From an uncultured Eubacteriales bacterium (GTDB lineage: Bacteria > Bacillota > Clostridia > Oscillospirales > Acutalibacteraceae), in assembly GCA_934476025.1 (NCBI GenBank), contig CAKSNI010000001.1:1-38506 (forward strand): a DNA stretch of 38,506 bases, written 5' to 3'. Position numbers and translations under genes: made by a program. Shown piece by piece: positions 16,308-23,522 of this stretch. A model generated the notes under the pieces. The model was not told the origin of the DNA, made no database searches, and saw only the letters and a list, made by a program, of their open reading frames with translations. The first letter of the stretch is position 1. Each line of letters starts with the position of its first letter.

Positions 16308-17246
16308 ATGTGGCTCGGTTTGGATATCGGCGGCACCAAATGTGCCGTTCTCGCCGGAAAACTTACCTCCTCCGGCATGGTTGTTTGTGAAAAAAAGGTT
16401 TTTGCCACGGCAGAGGCTCCCGATCCGCGGCAAATGCTGCCGCTGCTCATTCGGGCCGGAAAAGAAATTTGTCCAAATCCGAAGGCCGTCGGGGTTTCCT
16501 GCGGCGGTCCGCTGGATGCCGAACGGGGAGTGATTCTTTCTCCGCCGAATCTGCCGGGGTGGGATGAAGTTCCGATTTGCCGGATGCTTCGGGAGGCTTT
16601 TGACTGCCCGGCGGTGCTTTGCAACGATGCCGATGCCTGTGCGCTGGCCGAATGGAAATTCGGAGCCGGAGCCGGCTGCCGCAACCTGGTATTTCTGACC
16701 TTTGGAACCGGGCTGGGGGCCGGCCTGATTCTCAACGGGGCTCTGTACCCCGGGAGCTGCGGCATGGCCGGAGAAATCGGCCATGTCCGACTGAGAAAAA
16801 CCGGCCCGATCGGCTACGGAAAGCCCGGCAGTGCCGAAGGCTTTTGCAGCGGAGGGGGCATTGCCCAACAGCTTCACGCCGCCGGAATCCGTGACCGGTT
16901 TCCCACCGCGGCGGCGGCCGCGGCCGCCGCCCGGGCCGGAGAACCCGTGGCGCAGGCTGTTTTTTATAAGTGCGGTGAGCATCTCGGGGAAATCTGTTCC
17001 CTTCTGATTGATTTGCTCAACCCCGAAAAAATCGTCATCGGCAGCATTTTTGCCCGGTGCGAAGATTTGCTGCGTGAGCCCATGCAGCAGATCATTGACC
17101 GGGAGGCTCTCTCTCGGTCCGCCCGGGCCTGTTCGGTGGTTCCGGCCGCTTTGGGAGAAACTCTCGGGGATGTGGCCGCACTGGCCGTCGCCGCCGATCC
17201 GGCCGCGCGGCAGAATTTTTCGATGTCAAGGAGGAAGGAAAAATGA
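16308..17246 (+). CDS. ROK-family sugar kinase
   Basis: A 312-residue ROK kinase, which would phosphorylate a hexose or amino sugar with ATP. Motifs: phosphate-1 loop LGLDIGGTK at the N-terminus, CNDADACALAEWKFGAG with the catalytic Asp, FGTGLGAGLILNG phosphate-2, and GEIGHVRL with the zinc-region histidine. The usual ROK zinc motif CGCGxxGCxE is replaced by GPIGYGKPGSAEGFCSGGGIAQ, so the cysteine ligands are missing; this variant may not bind zinc. RBS GCGGAGG precedes the ATG at 16308. The stop overlaps the next gene (ATGA). Substrate not determinable; the aldolase and isomerase downstream suggest a sugar-phosphate route. Confidence 0.9.
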   Translation: MWLGLDIGGTKCAVLAGKLTSSGMVVCEKKVFATAEAPDPRQMLPLLIRAGKEICPNPKAVGVSCGGPLDAERGVILSPPNLPGWDEVPICRMLREAFDCPAVLCNDADACALAEWKFGAGAGCRNLVFLTFGTGLGAGLILNGALYPGSCGMAGEIGHVRLRKTGPIGYGKPGSAEGFCSGGGIAQQLHAAGIRDRFPTAAAAAAAARAGEPVAQAVFYKCGEHLGEICSLLIDLLNPEKIVIGSIFARCEDLLREPMQQIIDREALSRSARACSVVPAALGETLGDVAALAVAADPAARQNFSMSRRKEK

Positions 17247-18754
17247 TCACACAGGCCGGTTTATTACAGCGGTTTCCCGATTTGGATCCATCGGTTCTGA
17301 CCGCCGCCAAAAGCCTGCTGATTGAAACCTTCGGGCAGGGCGGAAAGCTGCTCATCGCCGGCAACGGCGGCAGCAGCGCCGACGGGGAACACATCGCCGG
17401 AGAACTGATGAAGGGATTTCTTCTTCGCCGTACCCCGGAGGAATCTCTGCTTCGTGCCGTTTGTGATGCCGGTCTTCCGCGGGAAAAGGCCGAAAAACTG
17501 CAGAAAGGGCTTCCCTGTCTGCCTCTTGCCGCTTTTTCCTCCCTTTGTACCGCCGTATCCAACGACAGGGATCCTGCCCTGATTTTTGCCCAGGCCGTCC
17601 TGGCACTCGGACGAAAAGGGGACTGCCTGCTGGCCCTGAGCACCTCCGGCAATTCGGAAAATGTAGTGGCAGCCGCTCAGGTGGCCCGCGCCCTCGGGCT
17701 GCGGGTGCTTTCTCTGACCGGGAAAACCGGCGGCCGCCTAAAGGCTCTTTCGGACTGCTGTCTGTGTGTCGGCGAAACCGAAACCTATCGGGTTCAGGAG
17801 ATGCATCTGCCGGTTTACCACTGGCTTTGCGCCGAAATCGAACAGCATTTTTACGGACAGGAAAGCGCTTCCCCGTTTTCGGAATCAACCCAAAAACGCG
17901 AAACGCCGCCCGTCGGGGTCAGTACCTGTTTGTGCAAAAAAACGGGGGAGGAATTCTTCCGGCAATGCCGGGAGGCCGGTGTTACCCATCTGGAGCTTTC
18001 CTTTTCCACCTATGAAAAATCCATGGCCATCGATTTTGCCCGGTATCGGGATTGGGCCGATCGCTACGGGCTGACTTTATGGTCGATGCATCTGCCCTTC
18101 CTGCCCTTTTCCACCCTGAATCCGGCCAGCGACGACGAAACCGTTCGCCGGTTTACCGTCGGCTTTTTTGAACAGCTGATGAAGGAAGCGCACGAACAGG
18201 CCGGCATTTCCCGGTTTGTTCTGCACCCGAGCGGCGAGCCGATTCACGAACGCGACCGGGAAATGATGATGAAACAGGCGGTTATATCGCTGCGGGAACT
18301 GTGCGATATCGCCCGGGGGTTGGGCTGCGTGATTGCGGTGGAGAACCTTCCGCGAACCTGCCTTGGCCGGGATGCCGACGATATGGCCGAATTGCTGGCC
18401 GCCGATCCCGATTTACGATTTTGTCTTGACAACAACCATCTTGCCGGGCAGCCCTACGGGGAATTTCTCCGGCGGTTCGCCCATCGTCTGGAAACGGTGC
18501 ATCTTTCCGATTATTACGGAAAAGACGAATGCCATTTGCTCCCCGGAGAGGGAACGGTGGATTTTTCCGGGCTGCTTTCCGAGCTGGTCCGTATCGGATA
18601 TACCGGTCCGTTTTTATATGAAGTTTCCCCCGGGAAACCGGAAAACGGACAATTTGCCGCGATTTCTCCGTTGGGCACCCGTCTTTTAACCCGAAAAGCC
18701 CAGCTGACCCCAAAGGATATCCGGGATGCATTCGACCGGTTTTTTGCCGGATAA
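17243..18754 (+). CDS. Fusion: GmhA-like SIS isomerase plus xylose-isomerase-like TIM barrel
   Basis: A 503-residue two-domain protein. Residues about 1-208 form a SIS domain of the phosphoheptose isomerase (GmhA) type: GGKLLIAGNGGSSADGEHIAG at 33-53 and ALSTSGNSENVV at 131-142, with HLPVYHWLCAEIEQHF closing the domain. After a polar linker (about 208-222), residues 223-503 form a sugar phosphate isomerase/epimerase TIM barrel (AP endonuclease 2 superfamily), with likely metal ligands Glu367 (AVENLP), Asp396 (CLDNNH), His420 (VHLSDYY) and Glu460 (LYEVSP). Two successive sugar-phosphate isomerisations on one chain would be efficient; substrates are unknown. It overlaps the ROK gene and precedes the aldolase by 31 nt. 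Confidence 0.87.
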   Translation: MITQAGLLQRFPDLDPSVLTAAKSLLIETFGQGGKLLIAGNGGSSADGEHIAGELMKGFLLRRTPEESLLRAVCDAGLPREKAEKLQKGLPCLPLAAFSSLCTAVSNDRDPALIFAQAVLALGRKGDCLLALSTSGNSENVVAAAQVARALGLRVLSLTGKTGGRLKALSDCCLCVGETETYRVQEMHLPVYHWLCAEIEQHFYGQESASPFSESTQKRETPPVGVSTCLCKKTGEEFFRQCREAGVTHLELSFSTYEKSMAIDFARYRDWADRYGLTLWSMHLPFLPFSTLNPASDDETVRRFTVGFFEQLMKEAHEQAGISRFVLHPSGEPIHERDREMMMKQAVISLRELCDIARGLGCVIAVENLPRTCLGRDADDMAELLAADPDLRFCLDNNHLAGQPYGEFLRRFAHRLETVHLSDYYGKDECHLLPGEGTVDFSGLLSELVRIGYTGPFLYEVSPGKPENGQFAAISPLGTRLLTRKAQLTPKDIRDAFDRFFAG

Positions 18755-18785
18755 AAATAAACATAATTTTCAGGAGGAAAATACG

Positions 18786-19625
18786 ATGTTAGTCAATTTG
18801 AATGATGTTTTGCCGCAGGCCCAAAAGGAACACTACGGGGTCGGCCTTTTCAACACCATCAACCTGGAAATGGCCCAGGGGGTTCTTGCCGCCGCGCAGG
18901 AAACCGGTTCCCCGGTCATTATCGGAACCGCCGAAGTGCTGCTGAACTGCTCTTCCCTTTTCGAACTTTCGGGAATGCTGCTGCCGCTGGCCAAAAAAGC
19001 CGAGGTTCCGGTGGTTCTGCACTTTGATCACGGTCTGACCGAAGAAAAGGTCAAAGAAGCCATCGACTGCGGATTCACCTCGGTTATGTATGACTGTTCC
19101 ACCCTCTCTTTTGAGGAAAACATCGCCGCCGTGGCCAAAATGGTGGAATATGCCCATGCCCGGGGCGTTACCGTAGAGGGAGAACTCGGCCATGTCGGTT
19201 CCAACGCCAACGCCGCGGACGAAAGCATTTATACCGATCCGGACAAGGCCGCCGAATTTGCCCGCCGCACCGGAGTGGATGCCCTGGCCGTTGCCATCGG
19301 CACGGCCCACGGAACCTATCATTCCAAACCGAAACTCGCTTTGGATGTGCTGGAAAAAATTGCCGCTGCCGTGGAGGTTCCGCTGGTTCTGCATGGCGGA
19401 AGCGGTCTGAGCGACGAAGATTTTAAGGCCTGCATTGCCAGAGGCATTGCGAAGGTCAACATCTTCACCGATTTGAATATCGCCGCCGAAAAGGCTGCTT
19501 ATGACGGCTACCGGGAGGGTCTCGGCTACAGCAAGGTGATGCCGTCCGTTACGGCGGCGGTTCATGATGCCGCCCTAAAAAAAATGACCGTCTTTGAAAG
19601 CGGCCGCTATAAGGAGATTCTCTGA
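18786..19625 (+). CDS. Class II fructose/tagatose-bisphosphate-type aldolase
   Basis: A 279-residue zinc-dependent aldolase that cleaves a ketose bisphosphate to dihydroxyacetone phosphate and an aldehyde. Motifs: HFDHG (catalytic Asp81, zinc ligand His82), EGELGHVGSN, GTAHGTYHSKPKL (zinc His), VLHGGSGL (zinc His, phosphate loop) and KVNIFTDLN. The length matches the GatY/KbaY/Fba group. Start at the ATG at 18786 behind AGGAGGAAAATACG. Operon partners (ROK kinase, isomerase fusion) suggest a dedicated sugar catabolic route rather than central glycolysis, but a housekeeping role cannot be excluded. Confidence 0.93.
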   Translation: MLVNLNDVLPQAQKEHYGVGLFNTINLEMAQGVLAAAQETGSPVIIGTAEVLLNCSSLFELSGMLLPLAKKAEVPVVLHFDHGLTEEKVKEAIDCGFTSVMYDCSTLSFEENIAAVAKMVEYAHARGVTVEGELGHVGSNANAADESIYTDPDKAAEFARRTGVDALAVAIGTAHGTYHSKPKLALDVLEKIAAAVEVPLVLHGGSGLSDEDFKACIARGIAKVNIFTDLNIAAEKAAYDGYREGLGYSKVMPSVTAAVHDAALKKMTVFESGRYKEIL

Positions 19626-20410
19626 TGCCGTACTCGTGGATTCAGATTCTGTGGTTTTTTCTGATTTATGCCTTTCTCGGATGGTGTTCCGAAGTGGTCT
19701 TTGCCGCCGTACACCGGGGCGTGTTTGTCAACCGCGGTTTTTTAAACGGCCCGGTTTGCCCGATTTACGGATTCGGTGTCACCGGCATTGCGGTAGCCTT
19801 GTACCCCATTGCCTCCAATACCGCCCTGTTGTTTCTCGGTTCGGTGCTGCTGACCAGCTTTATCGAATGGCTGACGGGGTTTGTTCTTGAAAAAATTTTT
19901 CATCAAAAATGGTGGGATTATTCCGAACGCCCTTTCAATGTGAAAGGCTATATCTGTCTGGAATTCTCCCTGCTTTGGGGCTTGGCCGGGGTATTTGTCA
20001 TCCGGGTGGTTCATGCCCCGATTGCCGCTCTGACCCAGAAACTTCCCTTCCGCCTTTCGGTGATTCTGCTCTGTGTGCTGTATGCCATTTTCCTTGCGGA
20101 CTTTTTGCTGACCCTGATCGAATTGCTGAAGCTGCCGAAAAAGATCCGTGCCATGCAGGAAACCGAAAAGCAGCTCAATGCCCTTTCAGAAAAAATCGGC
20201 GGAAAATTGTCTGATACCGCCATTCGGCTCAAGGAAAAGAGCGGCGAAGTCCGGGAAAAATGGGATCAGTCGGAAACCAAAGAGGAACTGGAAAAGAAAA
20301 AACAACGGTTGGAGGAAAAATACCGGGCGCTTTCCGAAAAGAAGAGTTTTACCCATCGCCGTATTTTGAAAGCCTTCCCGAATCTTACCGATCGGCTGCG
20401 TAAAAAATAA
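19625..20410 (+). CDS. CmpB-type (putative ABC-transporter type IV) membrane protein
   Basis: A 261-residue membrane protein of the PF06541 type. The signature FLGWCSEVVFAAVHRGVFVNRGFLNGP-CPIYGFG starts at residue 17, and four to five transmembrane segments span about residues 5-170. The C-terminal 90 residues are highly charged and predicted coiled coil (KEELEKKKQRLEEKYRALSEKK), probably cytoplasmic. The function of this family is poorly known; the ABC-transporter name is historical. Its start overlaps the aldolase stop (TGATG), so it is translated with the sugar operon; a transport or membrane-sensing role is speculative. Confidence 0.85.
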   Translation: MPYSWIQILWFFLIYAFLGWCSEVVFAAVHRGVFVNRGFLNGPVCPIYGFGVTGIAVALYPIASNTALLFLGSVLLTSFIEWLTGFVLEKIFHQKWWDYSERPFNVKGYICLEFSLLWGLAGVFVIRVVHAPIAALTQKLPFRLSVILLCVLYAIFLADFLLTLIELLKLPKKIRAMQETEKQLNALSEKIGGKLSDTAIRLKEKSGEVREKWDQSETKEELEKKKQRLEEKYRALSEKKSFTHRRILKAFPNLTDRLRKK

Positions 20411-20433
20411 TCCGCCCGACGGATGGTTTGCAA

Positions 20434-20473
20434 AGTCCCCGGCTCCCTCTGACGAGGGAGCCGGGGACTTTTT
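20434..20473 (+). terminator. Operon terminator, a short form of the repeat family
   Basis: AGTCCCCGGCTCCCTC-TGAC-GAGGGAGCCGGGGACT is a perfect 16-bp stem followed by TTTTT, 24 nt after the CmpB-type gene stop. Its CTCCCTC/GAGGGAG core and the following TTTTTGAATTTTCCG are shared with the repeat element ending at 20695, so the terminator seems to be built from the repeat. Confidence 0.88.
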
Positions 20474-20540
20474 GAATTTTCCGACCTGTACACGCCAAAT
20501 CAAAAACGGGCAAAGCGAGGGGCGGAAACGAAGGTTTTTG

Positions 20541-20695
20541 CGAAGGGAGAGAAAAGAAAAAAGCCTTGATGCAGCCGATTATTTTATTGCCATACCGGCC
20601 CCATTTCGCCCAAATTGCGGAGTGCTTTTTTGCGGTTTGCACGCTTCAAACGCCCTCCCTCAGTCGGCTGCGCTGACATCCCTTTCAGAGGGAGG
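20541..20695. repeat. Composite intergenic repeat element, copy 1 (about 155 bp)
   Basis: It begins CGAAGGGAGAGAAAAGAAAA and ends with the palindromic CCCTC-GTCGGCTGCGCTGACAT-CCCTTTCAGAGGGAG block. A second copy with the same ends and length lies at 34698-34849. The ends are partly inverted (GAAGGGAGAG versus CTCCCTC). It lies between the sugar operon and the phosphopantetheinyl transferase gene, and its right end overlaps that gene's 3' end. The preceding 20474-20540 shows nothing I can assign. Confidence 0.7.
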
Positions 20696-21292
20696 CGGGG
20701 CCTTTTTTGAATTTTCCGGCCGGAACAGGCTATAACAATAGCCGTTTTCAAAAAAAGTCCGGCATTCCCCGGCAAGATCGGCCGGGCAGACGGCGTGAAA
20801 ATCCGTTATTCCGGTTCCCACGGCTTTAAAATAGGCTTCTTTGGCGGTCCACCCGGCAAAAAAGCGGCGCAGCCATTCCTCGTCGTAAACCATTTCTCCC
20901 GGTGCGGCCTCCAGGGGGGGCCAGCCGGCCCGTTCCCTTTCGGAAAACACCCGATCAAACAGCCGCCGACGCACCGGGCGGATGCGTTCCACATCGGCCC
21001 CCACCGGGACATCGCTGACCGCGCAGAACGCCCGATCGGCACTGTGGGAAAGGCTGACAAACAGCGGCGAATCCGCAAGGAAAGGCTGCCCGGAGGGGCG
21101 TTTTTGAATCTGCCGCATTTCGCAGCCGGCCAGTTCGGCACAAAGTTTCCTTGCCAACAGGCTGCGCTCTTGGGCGTCGGGCCCTTTTCGGGCCAGTATT
21201 TCCGCCTGTTGAGTCGGGGACAGTTTTCCAAAAAGGTTTTCGTAATCCTGCCGGGAAAGTTCCCGGATAGACTGTGACAAAAATTGCAGCAT
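20660..21292 (-). CDS. 4'-phosphopantetheinyl transferase (Sfp/AcpS superfamily)
   Basis: A 210-residue enzyme that transfers phosphopantetheine from CoA onto carrier proteins. The magnesium and CoA motif VPVGADVERIRP (Asp100, Glu102) and the second motif FFAGWTAKEAYFKAVG (W-x2-KEA-x3-K) are intact. The last 12 codons (PPPSERDVSAAD and stop) are encoded by the repeat element at 20541-20695, so the natural C-terminus was probably altered by that insertion; the catalytic core is unaffected. The ATG at 21292 lies 3 nt beyond the uvrB stop, so the gene is the second of a uvrB operon. Confidence 0.9.
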   Translation of the reverse strand: MLQFLSQSIRELSRQDYENLFGKLSPTQQAEILARKGPDAQERSLLARKLCAELAGCEMRQIQKRPSGQPFLADSPLFVSLSHSADRAFCAVSDVPVGADVERIRPVRRRLFDRVFSERERAGWPPLEAAPGEMVYDEEWLRRFFAGWTAKEAYFKAVGTGITDFHAVCPADLAGECRTFFENGYCYSLFRPENSKKAPPPSERDVSAAD

Positions 21293-21295
21293 CAA

Positions 21296-23254
21296 TTATT
21301 TTTCCTTTTGCAAACGCTGAATTTGATCCCGTAGTTTGGCGGCATATTCGAATTCCAGCATCCGGGCCGCTTCCTGCATCTGACGGGTAAGCGAACGGAT
21401 CTGGGCTTCCCGCATTTCCTTGGTAAGGTGTTCCTTCTTTCTTCCGGGAACTTTGGAGGAAGAAATTTCCAGAACATCCCGCACCTCTTTAACCACCGTT
21501 TTGGGGGTGATGCCGTGCCGGGCGTTATATTCCTGCTGAATTTCCCGACGGCGCTGCGTTTCCACAATGGCCCGTTCCATGGAATCGGTTACGGTATCGG
21601 CATACATAATCACGGTTCCGCCGGCATTTCGCGCCGCCCGTCCGATGGTCTGAATCAGGGAGGTTTCACTTCGCAAAAATCCCTCTTTGTCGGCATCCAG
21701 AATGGCCACCAGCGAAACTTCCGGAATATCCAGCCCCTCCCGAAGGAGGTTGATGCCGACCAGCACATCAAATTCGCCGTTACGCAGATCCCGGATGATT
21801 TCCATGCGTTCCACCGTATCGATATCGTGATGCATATAGCGAACCCGAATGCCGGCATCGGTCAGAAATTCCGTAAGATCCTCTGCCATTTTTTTGGTAA
21901 GGGTAGTCACCAGCACCCGTTCTTTGCGTTCGCATCGCAGATGGATTTCCCCGATGAGATCGTCCATCTGCCCTTCGCTTTCCCGAACCGAAATTTCCGG
22001 ATCCAAAAGCCCGGTCGGGCGAATGACCTGTTCCACGATTTGAGCGGCTTTTTGCTTTTCAAATTCGCCGGGGGTGGCCGAAACAAAGACAGCCTGATGA
22101 ATATGCCGGTAAAATTCCTCAAAATTCAGCGGGCGGTTGTCATAGGCGCTTTCCAGGCGGAAACCGTATTGCACCAGATTTTCCTTTCGGGCCCGGTCCC
22201 CTCCGTACATTCCCCGGACCTGCGGCAGGGTGACATGGGATTCATCCACAAAAAGCAGAAAATCATCGGGGAAATAATCCAGCAGAGTACAGGGAGTGCT
22301 GCCCCGTTTGCGCCCGGCCAGAACCCCCGAATAGTTTTCGATGCCCTTGCAGGTACCGACTTCCCGGAGCATTTCCATATCGTATTCGGTGCGCTGGCGG
22401 ATGCGCTGCGCCTCAATCAGCTTGCCGTTTTCGGTGAAGTAGCGCACCCGATCTTCCATTTCCTCCAAAATCCGCGCAATCCCCTGCTCCTGTTTTTCGG
22501 GCGGAATGATATAGTGAGAAGCCGGATAGATGGCGACATGGCTGAGGGTGTTTTTGACCTCTCCGGTCAGCACATTGATTTCGGAAATCCGGTCGATTTC
22601 GTCCCCGAAAAATTCCACCCGAATGGCGTTTTCATAGGAATAAGCCGGGTAAATATCCACCGTATCGCCCCGAACCCGGAATTTGTTGCGTACAAAATTG
22701 ATATCGTTTCGTTCATACTGCAGCGCCACCAATTTTCGAACCAGTTCATCCCGTTCTTTCTGCATTCCCCGGCGCAGGGAAATCACCATTTTCCGGTAAT
22801 CAATCGGGTCGCCGAGGGTATAAATGCAGGAAACGCTGGCCACGATGATGACATCCCGGCGCTCCGAAAGGGCGCAGGTCGCACTGTGCCGCAATTTGTC
22901 GATTTCATCGTTGATGGCGGAATCCTTTTCGATATAGGTATCCGTGCCGGGAATATAGGCTTCCGGCTGATAATAATCGTAATACGATACAAAATACTCC
23001 ACCGCATTCTCCGGGAAAAATTCTCTGAACTCACTGCAAAGTTGTGCGGCAAGGGTTTTATTATGAGCCAAAACCAGTGTGGGGCGGTTGACATTGGCAA
23101 TCACATTGGCCATTGTGAAGGTCTTTCCCGAACCGGTGACGCCCAGCAAAACCTGCTCTTTCATGCCCTGATTGATTCCGTCGGTCAGCTTTTCTATCGC
23201 CTGGGGCTGATCGCCGGTCGGCTGATAGGGAGAAACCAATTGAAAATGATCCAT
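21296..23254 (-). CDS. uvrB: UvrABC system protein B (excinuclease subunit B)
   Basis: A 652-residue DNA damage-verifying helicase-like protein of nucleotide excision repair. It has Walker A LLGVTGSGKTFTMANV (about 38-50), the beta-hairpin region SYYDYYQPEAYIPGTDTYIEK, the DESH-type Walker B (LLFVDESHVTLPQVRGM), the helicase motif VI region IQTIGRAARN, and a C-terminal UVR domain (IRSLTRQMQEAARMLEFEYAAKLRDQIQ) that contacts UvrC. Full length and intact. RBS AGAGGATATGC. Its own promoter lies at 23436-23464, giving a leader of about 170 nt. I see no LexA-type GAAC-N4-GTTC operator near it. Confidence 0.98.
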   Translation of the reverse strand: MDHFQLVSPYQPTGDQPQAIEKLTDGINQGMKEQVLLGVTGSGKTFTMANVIANVNRPTLVLAHNKTLAAQLCSEFREFFPENAVEYFVSYYDYYQPEAYIPGTDTYIEKDSAINDEIDKLRHSATCALSERRDVIIVASVSCIYTLGDPIDYRKMVISLRRGMQKERDELVRKLVALQYERNDINFVRNKFRVRGDTVDIYPAYSYENAIRVEFFGDEIDRISEINVLTGEVKNTLSHVAIYPASHYIIPPEKQEQGIARILEEMEDRVRYFTENGKLIEAQRIRQRTEYDMEMLREVGTCKGIENYSGVLAGRKRGSTPCTLLDYFPDDFLLFVDESHVTLPQVRGMYGGDRARKENLVQYGFRLESAYDNRPLNFEEFYRHIHQAVFVSATPGEFEKQKAAQIVEQVIRPTGLLDPEISVRESEGQMDDLIGEIHLRCERKERVLVTTLTKKMAEDLTEFLTDAGIRVRYMHHDIDTVERMEIIRDLRNGEFDVLVGINLLREGLDIPEVSLVAILDADKEGFLRSETSLIQTIGRAARNAGGTVIMYADTVTDSMERAIVETQRRREIQQEYNARHGITPKTVVKEVRDVLEISSSKVPGRKKEHLTKEMREAQIRSLTRQMQEAARMLEFEYAAKLRDQIQRLQKEK

Positions 23255-23377
23255 GCATATCCTCTTTCTTTCCGATTCTCACGCTTTTTCTCTTTGGGCC
23301 AAAGCCGGCCCGGGCAGCCTTATTTCGGCAAAAATTCCGCCGGTTTTCCCCGGGTGGCCGCTTCAAAAGCACCCTCT

Positions 23378-23399
23378 CAGATTCCGAAAGCGGAATCTG
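23378..23399 (-). other. Perfect hairpin in the uvrB 5' leader
   Basis: CAGATTCCG and CGGAATCTG form a 9-bp perfect stem over a 4-nt loop inside the predicted untranslated leader of uvrB. It has no T-run, so it is not a simple terminator. A second GC hairpin (GGCCCC...GGGGC on the minus strand) lies just upstream, near 23405-23424. Their role is unknown. Confidence 0.55.
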
Positions 23400-23435
23400 C
23401 CCCTTTTCCCGGGGCCTTTTGCCCGTCTGTTTTTT

Positions 23436-23464
23436 ACTATAACACACCCAAAGGAAAATAACAA
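23436..23464 (-). promoter_or_regulatory. Putative uvrB promoter
   Basis: On the minus strand TTGTTA (23464-23459) and TATAGT (23441-23436) are 17 nt apart. It directs transcription toward uvrB and the phosphopantetheinyl transferase gene. Confidence 0.65.
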
Positions 23465-23473
23465 GAAAACCGA

Positions 23474-23506
23474 AAAATTTCCGCCGCCGGGAACCCCCGA
23501 CGGCGG
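23474..23506 (-). terminator. Terminator of the secreted esterase operon
   Basis: On the minus strand CCGCCGTCGGG-GGTT-CCCGGCGGCGG (23506-23481, one G-U pair) is followed by AAATTTTT. It lies 17 nt after the stop of the gene at 23523. Confidence 0.88.
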
Positions 23507-23522
23507 AAAAAGAATGAATTTC

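Noticed and set aside
17870..17930. A missed gene boundary between the SIS and TIM domains
   Set aside because: The frame is open throughout, with no ribosome site or start codon before the TIM domain. A natural fusion is the simpler reading.
21428..23461. A 677-codon plus-strand open frame
   Set aside because: It is the complement of uvrB.
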